Assembly (NCBI GenBank): GCA_039707655.1
Contig: CM077667.1
Coordinates: 414,637,409-414,701,408 of the forward strand
From: Elymus sibiricus
Lineage: Eukaryota > Streptophyta > Magnoliopsida > Poales > Poaceae
Length of the DNA stretch: 64,000 nt
Direction: 5' to 3'
Both the position numbers and the translations under genes were made by a program. Below are positions 23,200 to 35,470 of the stretch, piece by piece (within the stretch, counting starts at the first letter, position 1; each line of letters opens with the position of its first letter). The notes under the pieces were generated by a model, which searched no databases, had not been told where the DNA came from, and worked only from the letters and a program-made list of their open reading frames with translations.

Positions 23200-23424
23200 G
23201 TTATTGATTCAGTTGAATGGAATCTTTTGTAAGAACAACCAATGGTCATGGTAGATTAGAGAGCTTGGTAACAAGAAGTTCTTGTTGAGATTCCCCCCTG
23301 GAAGAATGTTGAAGACCTGGTCGATTTCCCAATATTTTACCTATTTGTGGTAGGTGTGTCAACCAAGATATGTGAATGGGAAGGGAATGTGCACCCATTT
23401 GGTGAGTTAAACTGAAGTCTGGCA
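23200..23424 (+). pseudogene. Zinc-knuckle pseudogene, continuation after G1
   Basis: After the target copy the frame reads LIQLNGIFCKNNQWSW, a stop, IRELGNKKFLLRFPP, and after a shift in a C run NVEDLVDFPIF and ICEWEGNVHPFGEL. The segment is typical of the domain that follows the knuckles in these proteins (a hydrophobic patch, then a polar 'KFLVRFP' strand). It joins the part before 16621 in order. Homology gives way to G2 sequence near 23425. Confidence 0.6.
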
Positions 23425-24034
23425 ATAAGGTATTTTTTGTATTTTTGATTTTTTTGCAAGCAAAGCAAAAGGCAAAGGTATTTGGGCAAGAAACAAAACA
23501 AGTAAAGAGAAAGTCTATGTGTAGGTACCTAACTTGATAGTAGATGATTCCCCAACAATGATGCCAGGAAATCATTTGCTACTCCCGTGAGAGTTGTTGG
23601 TTTTTGTTCTAAAGATGAATGGTGATATAGCACGGAAGCAAAGTATTTCCCTCGGTTGAGAACCAAGGTTTAATCGAACCAGTAGGAATCACCAAACTAA
23701 CAAGGTCAACGGTGCCTGCACACAAACAAAAATAATACCTGCACCCAACTTGGCAAGGGGGTTGTCAAGCCCCTTGTCTTTCTAGTTACACGGTTAAAAG
23801 CAGATAGACAGATAGTGGTACGAAAATAATAAAAACAAATATGAAAGAGCAACTTTGTAGAAACATGTATTGATGGGAGAATGGACCCCGGGGCCGTAGG
23901 TTCACCAGAGGCATCTCTCTAGAAAAGAAAGGCAAATGACATGGTGACAAATTATAGTTTGACAATTGACAAAAATAGCAACGAGTGTGATTATGGTCAT
24001 TCATGGCATAATATCATATATGCATTACGTACGT
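23425..24034 (-). mobile_element. G2: fragment of a minus-strand gypsy element
   Basis: 23425-23576 resembles the leader just inside the 5' LTR of G3, including a decayed primer site (CCCCAACAATGATGCCAGG). An LTR starts at 23577 (TGCTACTCCCG), shares GCAAAGTATTTCCCTC and GAACCAAGGTTTAATCGAACC with the other LTRs, and is cut at 24034 by G3. Only the 3' end of this 5' LTR (minus sense) is here. Confidence 0.65.
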
Positions 24035-25607
24035 TGATACTTGTGATCTACATTGGGTGTTCCGTGAAGAGGAACGGGTAATTGCAGCACAAAGTAGGTA
24101 AGTATTTCCCTCAGTTATGAAACCAAGGTTTATTGAACCAATAGGAATATCAATCCTCAACCGTCTTCAGCAGCTGCACAGAAATGAACAAACAACTTGC
24201 ACCCAATCCAGGCAAGAGGGTTGTCAATCCCCTTGATCTCGTTATTTGCAAGCAAATGAGTTGTGTAGATAATTGTTGATAAATATAAATTGCAAAATAA
24301 AATAAAAGATAAATAAAGGCAACAAGGTAATCGTAGCGTATGTAAATATATAAGTGAATAGACCCGGGGGGCATAGTTTTCCCTAGCGGTATCTCTCATG
24401 TAGGCAGCATACGGTGGGTAACAAATTACTGTTGGGCAATTGATAGAAAAGCGGATAGTTATGCGATTTTCACACCAATGATCATGTGTATATAGGCATC
24501 ATGTCCATAAACAAATAGGGCCGACTCCTGCCTCCACCTATTACTATTACTCCACTCATCGACCGCTATCCAGCATGCATCTAGAGTATTAAGTAAAATA
24601 GAGTAATGCTTGGAGAATGATGACATGATGTAGACAAAGTAAACTCAATCAATATGAATGAACCCCATCGTTTTATCCTTAGTAGCAACAACACAAAGAT
24701 GCATCTTGTCCCCTACTTTGTCACTGGGATATAGAAACTCGCCAGGTTGGACCTACCACAACGCACCACTCCCACCGATGAAATATCAATCTACTTAGCC
24801 AAAGCACATCAATAGATCAGAAAGCATTACGAAGCTATAATGATCATGCAATTAAGAGACAATATATATCAGAGGTATCTCAAATACTTTTCATGAATAA
24901 TCTGAACATAAACCCACAATTCATCGGATCCCAACAAACACACCGCACAATAGGATTACATCGGATAGATCAAAGCAAAGATGTGATGATCATTGTATTG
25001 AAGATCATAAGAGAGAGATTGCCATCTAGGTACTAGTTATGGACCCGTAGGTTTGTGGTGAACTACTCACACATCATCATGAGGGCGGCAAGGTTGATGA
25101 AGAGGCCCTCCGTGATCGATCCCCCCTCTGACAGGGTGCCGGAACGGAGCTCCAGATGGCCTCGCGACGGAACAGAGACTTGCGGTGGCGGAAAAAGAGT
25201 TTCGGGACTCCCTTTAGGGTTTTTGCAATATTAGAGAATTTATAGGCCAAAGAGGGATGTCGGGAGAGCCACGAGGAGGCCACCACATATCAGGGCGCCA
25301 CCCAGGGCGTTCCCTGATGTGTGGTGGGGCCCTCGTGCGCCTCCCGACCTCCTTCCGAAGCTTCTAGGTCTTCTTTTGGTATAGAAAAAATCATCAAAAC
25401 GTTTCGTGGCAATTGGACTTCGTTTGGTACTGTAAACCTGAAAAGGCAAAAACATGCAGAAAACAGCAACTGGCACTGGGCACTGGGTCAATAGGTTAGT
25501 GCTCAAAAATATTATAAATTGGTAAATAAAGACCCAAAAAGTATCCTTGAATGATAATATATCAGCATGGAACAATCAAAAATTATAGATACGTTGGAGA
25601 CGTATCG
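24035..25607 (-). repeat. G3 3' LTR
   Basis: It starts TGATACTTGTG and ends GAGACGTATC next to the polypurine tract (GCATCCCCAAGCTT at 25609-25622 in plus sense). The inner TG has mutated, so the exact last base is uncertain. A minus-strand TATA-like TATAAATTC is at about 25236. Confidence 0.83.
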
Positions 25608-25622
25608 AGCATCCCCAAGCTT

Positions 25623-28442
25623 AATTCCTGCTCATCCTCGAGTAGGTAAATGATAAAAATGGAATTTTTGATGTGACATGCTATCCACTATGTAATCTTA
25701 TGCATGTATGCTTATTGAGAAAAGATGAATCAACAAATATTAACATAATAATATCTAAAATGTAAGAAACAGAATTATCAATCCATAAAAGTATACGATC
25801 CTTAAGAAATGTTTACCCCCCCCCCATTCATCTTATTATATTAGTAAGGCATGGCTCCATCTTCACCACATTAATACAAATGTTAAGCACCACGGTGTCC
25901 AAGTAAGGCAATTGGATCGTACTTTTTCAATATGCATCAACTTTTTATTCTTCACGCAATACATGAGCGTGAGCCATTGTACATAGCATTTAAGTGGAAT
26001 AGAGTATGGTGGTAGACATCAAAGGGGTAAAAAGTGGAGAAGATAGTCTCACATCAACTAGGCGTACCAACGGACTATGGAGATGCCCATCGATAGATGT
26101 CAATGCAAGGAGTAGGGATTGCCATGCAAATGATGCACTGGAGCTATGAGTGTATGAAAGCTCAAATGAAGCTAAGTGGGGTGTGCATCCAACTTGCTTG
26201 CTCATGAAGACGTCGGGCATTTGAGGAAGCCCGTCATAGGAATATACAAGCCAAGTTTGTAATAATGAATAGGTAATTCCCACTAGCATATGAAAGTGAT
26301 ATATCATGAGACTCTCTACATGAGGCGCATGGTGCCACTTTGAGGCACAAGTGTGGTAAGAGATAGTAGCAAAGTCCCTTCTCTCATTTTCTCTCATTTT
26401 TTTGAATGGATGGTGGGCTCATTTGGCCTCCCCCATCTTTATTTTTTCGTTCGAAGTCTCATCTCGACTTATGGGAGAATCATCGCCTCCATCATTCTTT
26501 CCTCACTGGGACAATGCTCTAATAATGATGATCATCACACTTTTATTTACTTACAACTCGATATGGAGAATTGATATGAAGATATGACTTTGTATGAATG
26601 CCACTGGCAGTGTACCAGGATGTGCAATGATCTAGCGTGACATGTATCAAAAATATGATGAACGGTGGCTTTGCCACAAATACTATGTCGGCTCTATATG
26701 ACCATGCAAAGCAATATGATGATGAACGAACTAGTCATGTGAAGTGACGATAGAATTTGCATGGCAATATATCTCGGAATGGCTATGGAAATGCCATGAT
26801 AGGTAGGTATGGTGGCTGTTTTGAGGAAGATATAATAAGGCTTATGTGCAACAGAGCGTGTCATGTCACGGGGTTTGGATGCACCGACGAAAGTTGCACC
26901 GATCCTCGAGGTGAGAACGGGCCATGCATGGTACGGAAGAGGCTAGCAAATATGAGAAGGTGAGATTGCGTATGTCCATGGTTTCACATTAGTCATAAAG
27001 AACTCATATACTTATTGCAAAGTTTTATTAGTTTATCATAGATCAAAGTACTACTCGCATGCCTCGAGGGAAGAGATTGGTAGGAGTTAACCATCGCGCG
27101 CTTCCGACCCGAAACAACACTAGGATTTCAACGAGGAATAGAAATGCTCACACATCATCACCATGGCACTTTAATTTTTAGATGAACAAAAGGGTCAATC
27201 TCTCTTAATATCGACACTTCTACGGTTTAACAATTATGAACTCACACCTATTTCATATTACCACATCAATATCATTGACCCACAATTTCTTTATATGTGC
27301 TACATGATGGTTTTGATTATCACTCATTGAATACCTAATATTTTTGGACTAGTCTTTATGAACCATGCAAATCATCGCCACTATTTATTAACTCTCAAAC
27401 AAATATAAGTGAAGAACGAGAGTGCAATCATTTCTATAAAATCTACACGCCACCGTGCTCAAAAGATATAAGTGAAGTACTAGAGCAACTGCTAAGCTCA
27501 AAAGATATAAGTGAAGCACATAGAGTATTCTAACAAACTATGATGAAGGTGTGTCTCTCTTAAATAGGTGTGTCCAGCTAACAATGATTGTGGCAAACTG
27601 AAAGTAAAATCAAACAGAAGCAAACGACGCTCCAAGCCAAACTCATATCATGTGACGAATAAAAATATAGCTTCAAGTGACATACCGATGGATTTGAGAC
27701 GAAAGAGGGGATGCCTTCCGGGGCATCCCCAAGCTTAGACGCTTGAGTCTCATTTAAAATATTACCTTGGGGTGCCTTGGGCATCCCCAAGCTTGGGCTC
27801 TTGCTACTCCTTATTCCTTTGTCCATCATGATAACACCCAAAACTTGAAAACTTTAATCACACCAAACTCAACAAAACTTCGTGAGATCCGTTAGTATAA
27901 GAAACATATTGCATACTCTAAGTACTGTTATAAATTGATTCCAATTTAATTAATGCATAATATGTACTATATTCTAACTTCTCCATGGCTTATACCCCCT
28001 GATATAATCCATAGCATAATCAAAACAAGCAACTATGCAAGCAAAAACAGAATCTATCTAAAACAGAAAAGTCTGTAGCAATTTGTAGAGAACTATACTT
28101 ATGTAACTCTAAAAATTCTAAAAAAATAGTAAAACCTCGAAATTGTTTATAGAAACACTTTTTTAAAATATCAGATCATTATAACGCTCCAGAAAAAAAA
28201 TGAAAATTCCTGTACTAGAGTCAAAAGTTTCTGTTTTGTTTCAGCATCGATTCTACTCATCTTGTGAGTCATCCCAAAGGCTTTACTTGGCACAAACACT
28301 AATTTAAACACAAAAACATAATAATTACAGAGGCAATAATCATGCTATTAAAAATAAACATAAATTTTAAAAAAATAACTATTGGGTTGCCTCCCAACAA
28401 GCGCTATTGTTTTATGCCCCTAGCTAGGCATAATGCATAGTT
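25623..28442 (-). other. G3 3' non-coding internal region
   Basis: 2.8 kb lie between the end of protease and the polypurine tract, where RT, RNase H and integrase would be in an autonomous gypsy element. Neither strand has a frame with those motifs. The region holds two extra polypurine-like tracts (27722 and 27781) and three copies of a spaced AAGTGAAG repeat (27393-27520). The same layout occurs in G5. Confidence 0.75.
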
Positions 28443-30525
28443 TCAAGTATTGTCATCCTTGACACTCAACCCATAAGTAGCTATCATGATTGATTCATAA
28501 GGTGGTTTAATTCTCTTTCTAGGGAAGTGTTCCATCCCTTTCTTTAATGGAAATTGGAATCTTATGTTTCCCTCTTTCCTGTCAATGATTGCACCTATAG
28601 TTCGTAAGAAAGGTCTTTCAAGTATTATGGGACAAGAAGGATTGCAATCAATATCAAGCACAATGAAATCTACAGGCACATAATTTTTATTTGCAATAAT
28701 GAGCACAACATTAATTCTACCTAAAGGTTTCTTAATGGTAGAATCCGCAAGATGCAAGTTGAGGTAACAATCTTCAATATTAGTGAGACCAAGCACATCA
28801 CAAAGAGTTTTAGGAATAGTTGAAACACTAGCACCAAGGTCACACAAGGCATTGCATTCATATTTATTGATATTTATTTTGATAGTAGGTTCCCACTCAT
28901 CATGCAATTTTCTAGGAATAGAAACTTCAAGCTCAAGTTTCTCATCGTAAGCTTTTATCATAGCTTCTACTGTATGTTCGGTAAAAGCTTTGTTTTGTTC
29001 ATAAGCATTGGGTGAGCTAATAATGGATTGCAACAAGGAAATACATTCTACTAAAGATCAATTATCATAATTAAAGTCCTTGTAATCCAAAATAGTGGGC
29101 ACATCACTAGCTAAAGGTTTGACCTCTCCAAACCCACATTTTTCAGTTTTAGCATCAAAATCATCACCCTCCAAGCAAACGGGATGCTTATCAACTAGAG
29201 TTGACTCATCTCCAGTCCCTTTATCATTTATATTCAGAGAGATAAATAAAGATTCTATAGGAGAAATACCACTCATTTTAAGATCTTCATCATGATTCCG
29301 GTAAAAACCGGGTGGAAGAGCTTTTTCTAAGAATTCCCGCTTAGCTCTCAACTTAGCGGTCCTCTCCTTACTTTCATTAATGTATATTTGGATAGATTTA
29401 ATAGCATCATTAAATCATGCTTGGGTGTCAAAGCTTTATTTTTAAGAGTTTCCACATCAAGAGCAATTCTATCCATGTTTTAGCCAAAGTGTCAACTACA
29501 TGCAATTTTTCTTCTACCATAGTGTTGAAAACCTTTTGAGAGTTAATAAATTATTTAATTGTGTTCTAAATATCAGAGGGAATCCTATTAGAATTTGTAG
29601 AAGAATTTCCATAAGAATTTCCGTAGTTGTTAGAGGAATTACCGGGACACGGTCTAGAATTGAAGTTTCCTCTATAAGCATTGTTACTGAAATTATTTCG
29701 CGAGACAAAGTTCACATCAATAGCATCATTATTTTGCTCAATCAAAGTAGACAAGGGCATATTATTGGGATCAACATGAGAATTTTTACTAGCAACCATA
29801 TTCATAAGAGCATCCATTTTTTCACTCAAAGTAGCGATTTGTTCAACAGAATTTACCTTCTTACCGGTTGGAGCCCTTTCGCTATGCCATTGAGAATAAT
29901 TTGTCATAATGTTGTGCAGAAATTTTGTGGCCTCTCCTAAGGTCACATCCATAAAGGTACCACCTGCAGAAGAATCTAGAAGATTTCTAGACACAAAGTT
30001 TAGTCCAGCATAGAAGTTTTGGATAATCATCCACATATTTAAGCCATGAGTTGGACAATTTCTTATCATTAATTTCATTCTCTCCCAAGCTTGTGCAACA
30101 TGCTCTTGATCTTGCTGTTTAAAATTCATTATTTGATTTCTAAGGGAGATGATCTTAGCAGGAGGAAAATACTTGGCAATAAAAGCATGTTTACGCTTAT
30201 CCCATGTTCCAATACTATTACGAGGTAAAGATGAAAACCAAGCCTTAGCTTTATCTCTTAGTGAAAAAGGAAATAATTTTAATTTCACAATATCATTATC
30301 CATATCCTTCTTCTTTTGCATGTCACATAATTCAACAAAGGTATTAAGATGTGACGCGGGATCCTCATTAGGACTTCCCGAAAATTGATCTTTCATGACA
30401 AGATTTAGCAATGCAGCATTAATATCAAAAGCCTCCGCACTAGTGGCGGGTTGTATAGAAGTACTAATAAAATCATTATTATTAGTATTTGAGAAGTCAC
30501 ATAACTTAGTAGTATCTTGAGCCAT
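28443..30525 (-). pseudogene. G3 gag-protease
   Basis: Gag starts with MAQDTTKLCDF at 30525 and is open for 319 codons. It contains the retrotransposon gag domain (FKLKLFPFSLRDKAKAWFSSL-type segment, then FIAKYFPPAKI, EHVAQAWERMKLMI and GGTFMDVTLGEATKFL) and an Asn-rich end. After a frame change and stops near 29350-29566, the protease part reads CNALCDLGASVSTIPKTLCDV (active-site DLGA), then SCPIILERPFLRTIGAIID, and ends at 28443. A TGA at about 29048 separates two otherwise in-frame pieces. This is the best-preserved gag of the group in the window. The CCHC knuckle usual in gag is not visible. Confidence 0.88.
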
Positions 30526-30715
30526 GGTGACCGAACAAGCAAAGTAGCAAGCAAGACAAGTAAACTAGCAAGCGAATAAGTAAACTAGTAACAAGCAAAG
30601 ATAAATATTTTTGTATTTTTTATTTTTATGAGACAAGCTAAATATAACAGCAAATAAAAAGAAGAACAAGTGAATGAAAATTTGTGTGAAGTTACTTGAT
30701 AGTTGATGATGATAT

Positions 30716-30733
30716 TCCCCGGCAACAGCGCCA
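30716..30733 (-). other. G3 primer-binding site (tRNA-Asp)
   Basis: TCCCCGGCAACAGCGCCA in plus sense matches the 3' end of plant tRNA-Asp with one mismatch. It lies 11 bp from the 5' LTR. Confidence 0.82.
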
Positions 30734-30744
30734 GAAATCCTTCC

Positions 30745-31264
30745 TGATACTTGTGATCTGCGTTGGGTTTTCCGTGAAGAGGAACGGGTAATTGCAGCAC
30801 AAAGTGGGTAAGTATTTCCCTCAGTTATGAGACCAAGGTTTATCGAACCAATAGTAATATCAATCCTCAACCGTCTTCAGCGGCTGCATACAAATGAACA
30901 AACAACTTGCACCCAACGCGGGCAAGAGGGTTGTCAATCCCCTTGATCTCGTTATTTGCAAGCAAATGAGTTGTGTAGATAATTGTTGATAAATATAAAT
31001 TGCAAAATAAAATAAAAGATGAAATAAAGGCAGCAAGGTAATTGTAGCATTTGTAAATATATAAGTGAATAGACCCGGGGGGCATAGTTTTCCCTAGCGA
31101 CATCTCTCATGTAGGCAGCATACGGTGGGTAACAAATTACTGTTGGACAATTGATAGAAAAGCGGATAGTTATGCGATTTTCACGACAATGATCATGTGT
31201 ATATAGGCATCACGTCCATAAACAAATAGGCTGACTCCTGCCTCCACCTATTACTATTACTCCA
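30745..31264 (-). repeat. G3 5' LTR, portion before the G4 insertion
   Basis: It aligns with 24035-24560 of the 3' LTR and stops at ACTATTACTCCA, where the 3' LTR copy continues CTCATCGACC. Confidence 0.85.
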
Positions 31265-32793
31265 TGACGTGGCTTGAGACTGCGTCGGTATTTTCCCAAA
31301 GAGGAAGGGATGATGCAGCACAGCGATGGTAAGTATTTCCCTCAGTTATGAAACCAAGGTATCGAACCAGTAGGAGGATCAGCAGCACCTACACACAAAT
31401 AACAAATACTTGCAACCCGACGCGTAAGAGAGGTTGTCAATCTCTCTACGGTAAAAATATAGATTAGGTAATGATAGATAGGAGAGATAGATCTCTCAAG
31501 AACACAAAATAAAAAGGGCAAATAAAAAGTAGACCCGGGAGCCGTAGGTTTCAATAGTGGCTTCTCTCATGAGTATAGCACACGGTGGGTGAACAAAGTA
31601 ATGTTGGGCAATTGATAGAAGATCAAATAATCATGATGATATCCAAGGCGATGATCATTATATAGGCATCACGTCCAAGATAAGTAGACCGACTCCTGCC
31701 TGCATCTACCACTATTACTCTACACATCGACCGCTATCCAGCATGCATCTAGTGTATTAAGTTCATGGAAAAATGGAGTAATGCAATAAGAATGATGACA
31801 TGATGTAGACAAGATCTATTCATGTAGGAATAGACCCCATGTTGTTATCCTTAATAGCAACGATACATGCGTGCCTTGCTGCCCCTTCTGTCACTGGGAA
31901 AGGACACCGCAAGATCGAACCCATCACAAAGCACCTCTTCCCATGGCAAGAAAAATCGATCTAGTCGACCTAACTAAACCAAAGATTCAAAGAAGAAATA
32001 CGAGGCTATAAGTAATCATGCATATAAGAGATCAAAGAAGACTCAAATAATATTCATGGATAGAAACTGATCATGAACTCAAAATCCATCGGATCCCAAC
32101 AAACACACCGCAAAAGTTTACATCAAATTGATCTCCAAGAGACCATTGTATTGAGAATCAAGAGAGAGAGGAAGCCATCTAGCTACTGCCTACGGACCCG
32201 TAGGTCTATGGTGGACTACTCACGCATCATCGGAGAGGCACCTATGAATAAGATGAAACCCTCCGTGATGGTGTTAGATTGGATCTCGAGGTTCTGGAAC
32301 TTGTGGCGGCTGGATGTGTTTTTTCGTCGACTCCCTTAGGGTTTTCTGAATATTTGGGTATTTATAGGCATCATAGGCGATGGAGGGGGGCGCGTCGGGT
32401 GCCCCCTGGCGCGCCCTGGTGGGTTGTGGCCTCCACATCCCACCTCTCTGGCACTTCTTTGGCCCACTAGGTGTCTTCTGGTCCAAAAAAAATCTCCAAA
32501 AAGTTTCGTCACGATTGGACTCCGTTTGGTACTGATATTCTGCTAAGTAAAAACAAGCAAAAACAGCAACTGGCACTTTGGCACTATGTCAATAGGTTAG
32601 TCCCAAAAAATGATATAAAGTTGCTATAAAGTGATTGGAAAACATCCAAGAATGATAATATAACAGCATGGAACAAGCAAAAATTATAGATACGTTGGAG
32701 ACGTATCAGCATCCCCAAGCTTAATTCCTACTCGTCCTCGAGTAGGTAAATGATAAAAACAGAATTTTTGATGTGGAATGCTGCCTAACATGT
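31265..32793 (-). mobile_element. G4: 3' LTR and adjacent internal end
   Basis: The LTR 31265-32708 runs from TGACGTGGCTTGAG to GAGACGTATCA. Next are the polypurine tract and a perfect hairpin (CCTACTCGTCCTCGAGTAGG, 32727-32746). Internal sequence matches G5 to AACATGT (32793), then breaks into chromovirus T. G4 resumes at 54084. About 1.95 kb of G4, judged from the G5 counterpart 37906-39854, is missing between the two parts. Confidence 0.85.
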
Positions 32794-35403
32794 CCCATCG
32801 CCCCGCGGCCCTGCCCCCCCCCCCTCGCCGCTAGCACCACCGGCAGCCGTTGGCCCGGCCGCGGCCAGTCATCGCCGCTGGCGCCGCTAGCCCGTGGCAC
32901 CGCCCTGGCAGCTCTGTTAGTGGGGGATTAGCCCCCCCCCCCACTAACCCCGATGTGTATGACAAAGGGGGCCCACGCCCCTAAACGTGTTTAAAAAATG
33001 AAATGATTGGTTAAAATAAAAATATGTAATTAATTAATTAGTATAATTAAGATTAATTAGATTATAATTAACCCTCTGTTAAGCTAACATGGGATGACAT
33101 GTGGGCCCTGCTCAATTAGACCTAATAAAAATGGTTTAATTAATTGTGTTATTTAGTTTAATCTAAACAGATAATGACAGGTGGGTCCCAGCCCCTAATT
33201 AATCTGATTAATTAGATTTTAAGACATAATTAATACTCTCTCAATGACAAGTGGGACCCACTGGTCAGTTTGACCAGTCAACTGTGACTGTTGACTGTTG
33301 ATGTCAGCATGACATCATGCTGATGTCATATTTAGTTTATTGAATTAAATTTAATCTCTTTAATTTTCGAATATTAATAAAACTTTAAAAATTAATATAA
33401 AATAAACCGTAAGTCAGATGAAAAAGTTTTATACATGAAAGTTACTCAGAAAAATCCCACGAATTCGAATACGCAGTCCGTTCGTCTGTCGCGTGCTCCT
33501 ATCATAACGAACGTGGAACTTTTCCATTGTTTTCGTCTGTCCGGTAGTAGCCCGAGACCCGGAAAATATTGTCAGATATTCTCCCGCTCCGTGAGTAACG
33601 TGTAGTACTGCGTTAGTGCATGCCTAGCTCTGCATATTGCCATGTCATGCATCGTGTTGCATCTGTCTGCCTTATATTTATTGTTTCTCCCCCCTCTTCT
33701 TACCGGTAGACCCTGAGACTGACACTGCTGCCGGGTACGACTACGCGACTGACGATCAGGCCTTTGCGGCAGAGCAGCAAGGCAAGCAACCCCCCTCCCC
33801 TTGAGCATTCCGATATCGCCCAGTTCCCTTCTCTCTCATGCTTGCATTAGTTTTTGCTACTGTTATTGATAGATCCTATTCTGATGCATAGCCTGTTTTT
33901 GTTAAACTGCTATTGTATCTGTTATCATATCACCTGCTTAGTATAGGTTGATTAGTGATCCCCTGTGACCCCCTTAGTCCTAGTTGCCCCTGCTTCTTCG
34001 TCGACGACTCGGAGACTCGGTCAACCGACCGACCAGCCATGCCCGTCACATTCACCGCACCCCCCCCCCTTAGTTGTACGACTCTGCAGAGCTACTATCG
34101 AGTACCGAGGGTGACAACTCGTGAAGTACTCATGATGCTAACTCTGTAGTGCAGCTAGTCGGTCGTGGTTATCGAGGGTGATTCCTCCTTCACCACTCCC
34201 GACGACGACTCTGTCATGCAACCCCTCAAGCGTAGACCATCGAGGGTGAATCCTCTTTGGTCACCTTGACGATTACATCGGGTGGGATCCTTGGAGGTTA
34301 ATCCCTCGGGTTTCCCCCTTGGTGTTATATACACACTGTTACTATTACTTTACTATTGATACATGATGAGGTCTGGATGACCAGAGGGTGTTGGTGTAAT
34401 ACGACGGGGCGTGGCCGGGCATTCTTGGCCCTTGCCACAAGACCTCGAGATAGGGCGACGGGACCACATATCGTGTATCGCGCTCGTCACCGCAATTAAC
34501 AAAATGCTAATGGTTTGGGTATTTGATCTGAGTTGGTCATTTGACCTTTTCGCACTAACCTTCACGTGAGAGAAGTTATGGGTACTCGGCGTCGTTGTAT
34601 CAGGCGAAGCTCTTCGGACGTTAGCAATGGAGCGGAGCGCGCCCGAGTGGTCCGCGACGGCACTGATCTTGTATTAGAGTGTGCTAGGACTGACCTCGGT
34701 CGCCCTCGCATCATGCAGGAGTGCAAAGGGTGAGTGGGCCCATGACCCCTACGCACTTAGGATTTAGACCGATGGGATGGCCTCTCTGTTGAGCCTAGGT
34801 AGGGCGACGGCGTGTTGGTGTCTCGAGGCCGGGCATGACCCAGGAAAGTGTGTCCGGCCAAGGGTTATCAAGCGTGTTGGAAAATGTGGTGCACCCCTGC
34901 AGGGATGAAATTAACTATTCGGATAGCCATGTCCACGGTAACATGACGACTTGGAGTTGTATCCCGAGCTAATATAACTAAAAGAGATGACCTAAAATAA
35001 AATGTTGGCTCCAAGATTGCTTTCTCGCAGGGAGTCGAGGAAGGATCTCTGGGCATGGGTACTTAATAAAATTGCTACAATAATATTGTTACATATGAGT
35101 TACCCATCTACTCTCTTCTAATGCTGCAAGATGTTGAAGATGCTAGTCTTCGATAGGACTAGGCCTCCCCCCCTCATTCTTTCTTTTTGCAGTCAGTCCA
35201 GATATAACCCCATTCCTTAATACTGATGCATACTTAGCATAGTTCTGATGTCAGTCTTGCGAGTACTTTGGATGAGTACTCACCATTGCTTTCCATTCTC
35301 TTTTCCCCTCGATACGATTACTACGTTCAGACGATGGAGCCCAGGAGATGGAGTACGCCGGAGACGACTACTACACCTCCGCCGGAGCCTACTACTATGT
35401 GGT
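32794..35403 (+). repeat. T 5' LTR, truncated on both sides
   Basis: It aligns with about 51130-53762 of the 3' LTR, so about 870 bp at the start and 320 bp at the end are missing. The first 100 bp are C/G-rich and align poorly. Confidence 0.85.
33260..33278. promoter_or_regulatory. Hairpin with W-box cores in the T LTR
   Basis: ACTGGTCA-GTT-TGACCAGT is a perfect 8-bp inverted repeat; TTGACC and further TTGACT copies to 33298 match the W-box core bound by WRKY factors. An identical copy is in the 3' LTR (51616-51634). Regulatory use is inferred. Confidence 0.4.
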
Positions 35404-35470
35404 AGCCCCCTTTCCAACTCCTTGGCCGAAGTTGAGCCTAGTCATTGAAAAACTTTTACTAACATAGTTG

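Larger units (their letters stand above)
24035..31264 (-). mobile_element. G3: gypsy gag-protease element, 5' LTR interrupted by G4
   Basis: The 3' LTR is 24035-about 25607, the internal region runs to 30744, and the first 520 bp of the 5' LTR are at 30745-31264. The two LTR starts (TGATACTTGTGATCT) match. The 5' LTR stops at CTCCA, where G4 begins, and should resume outside the window. The coding part is gag-protease only. Left target copy is TACGT (24030-24034). Confidence 0.88.

Noticed and set aside
29500..29940. 146-codon plus-strand frame opposite G3 gag
   Set aside because: It is antisense to clear gag coding sequence, and its Ile/Ser-rich content mirrors Asn/Asp-rich gag.
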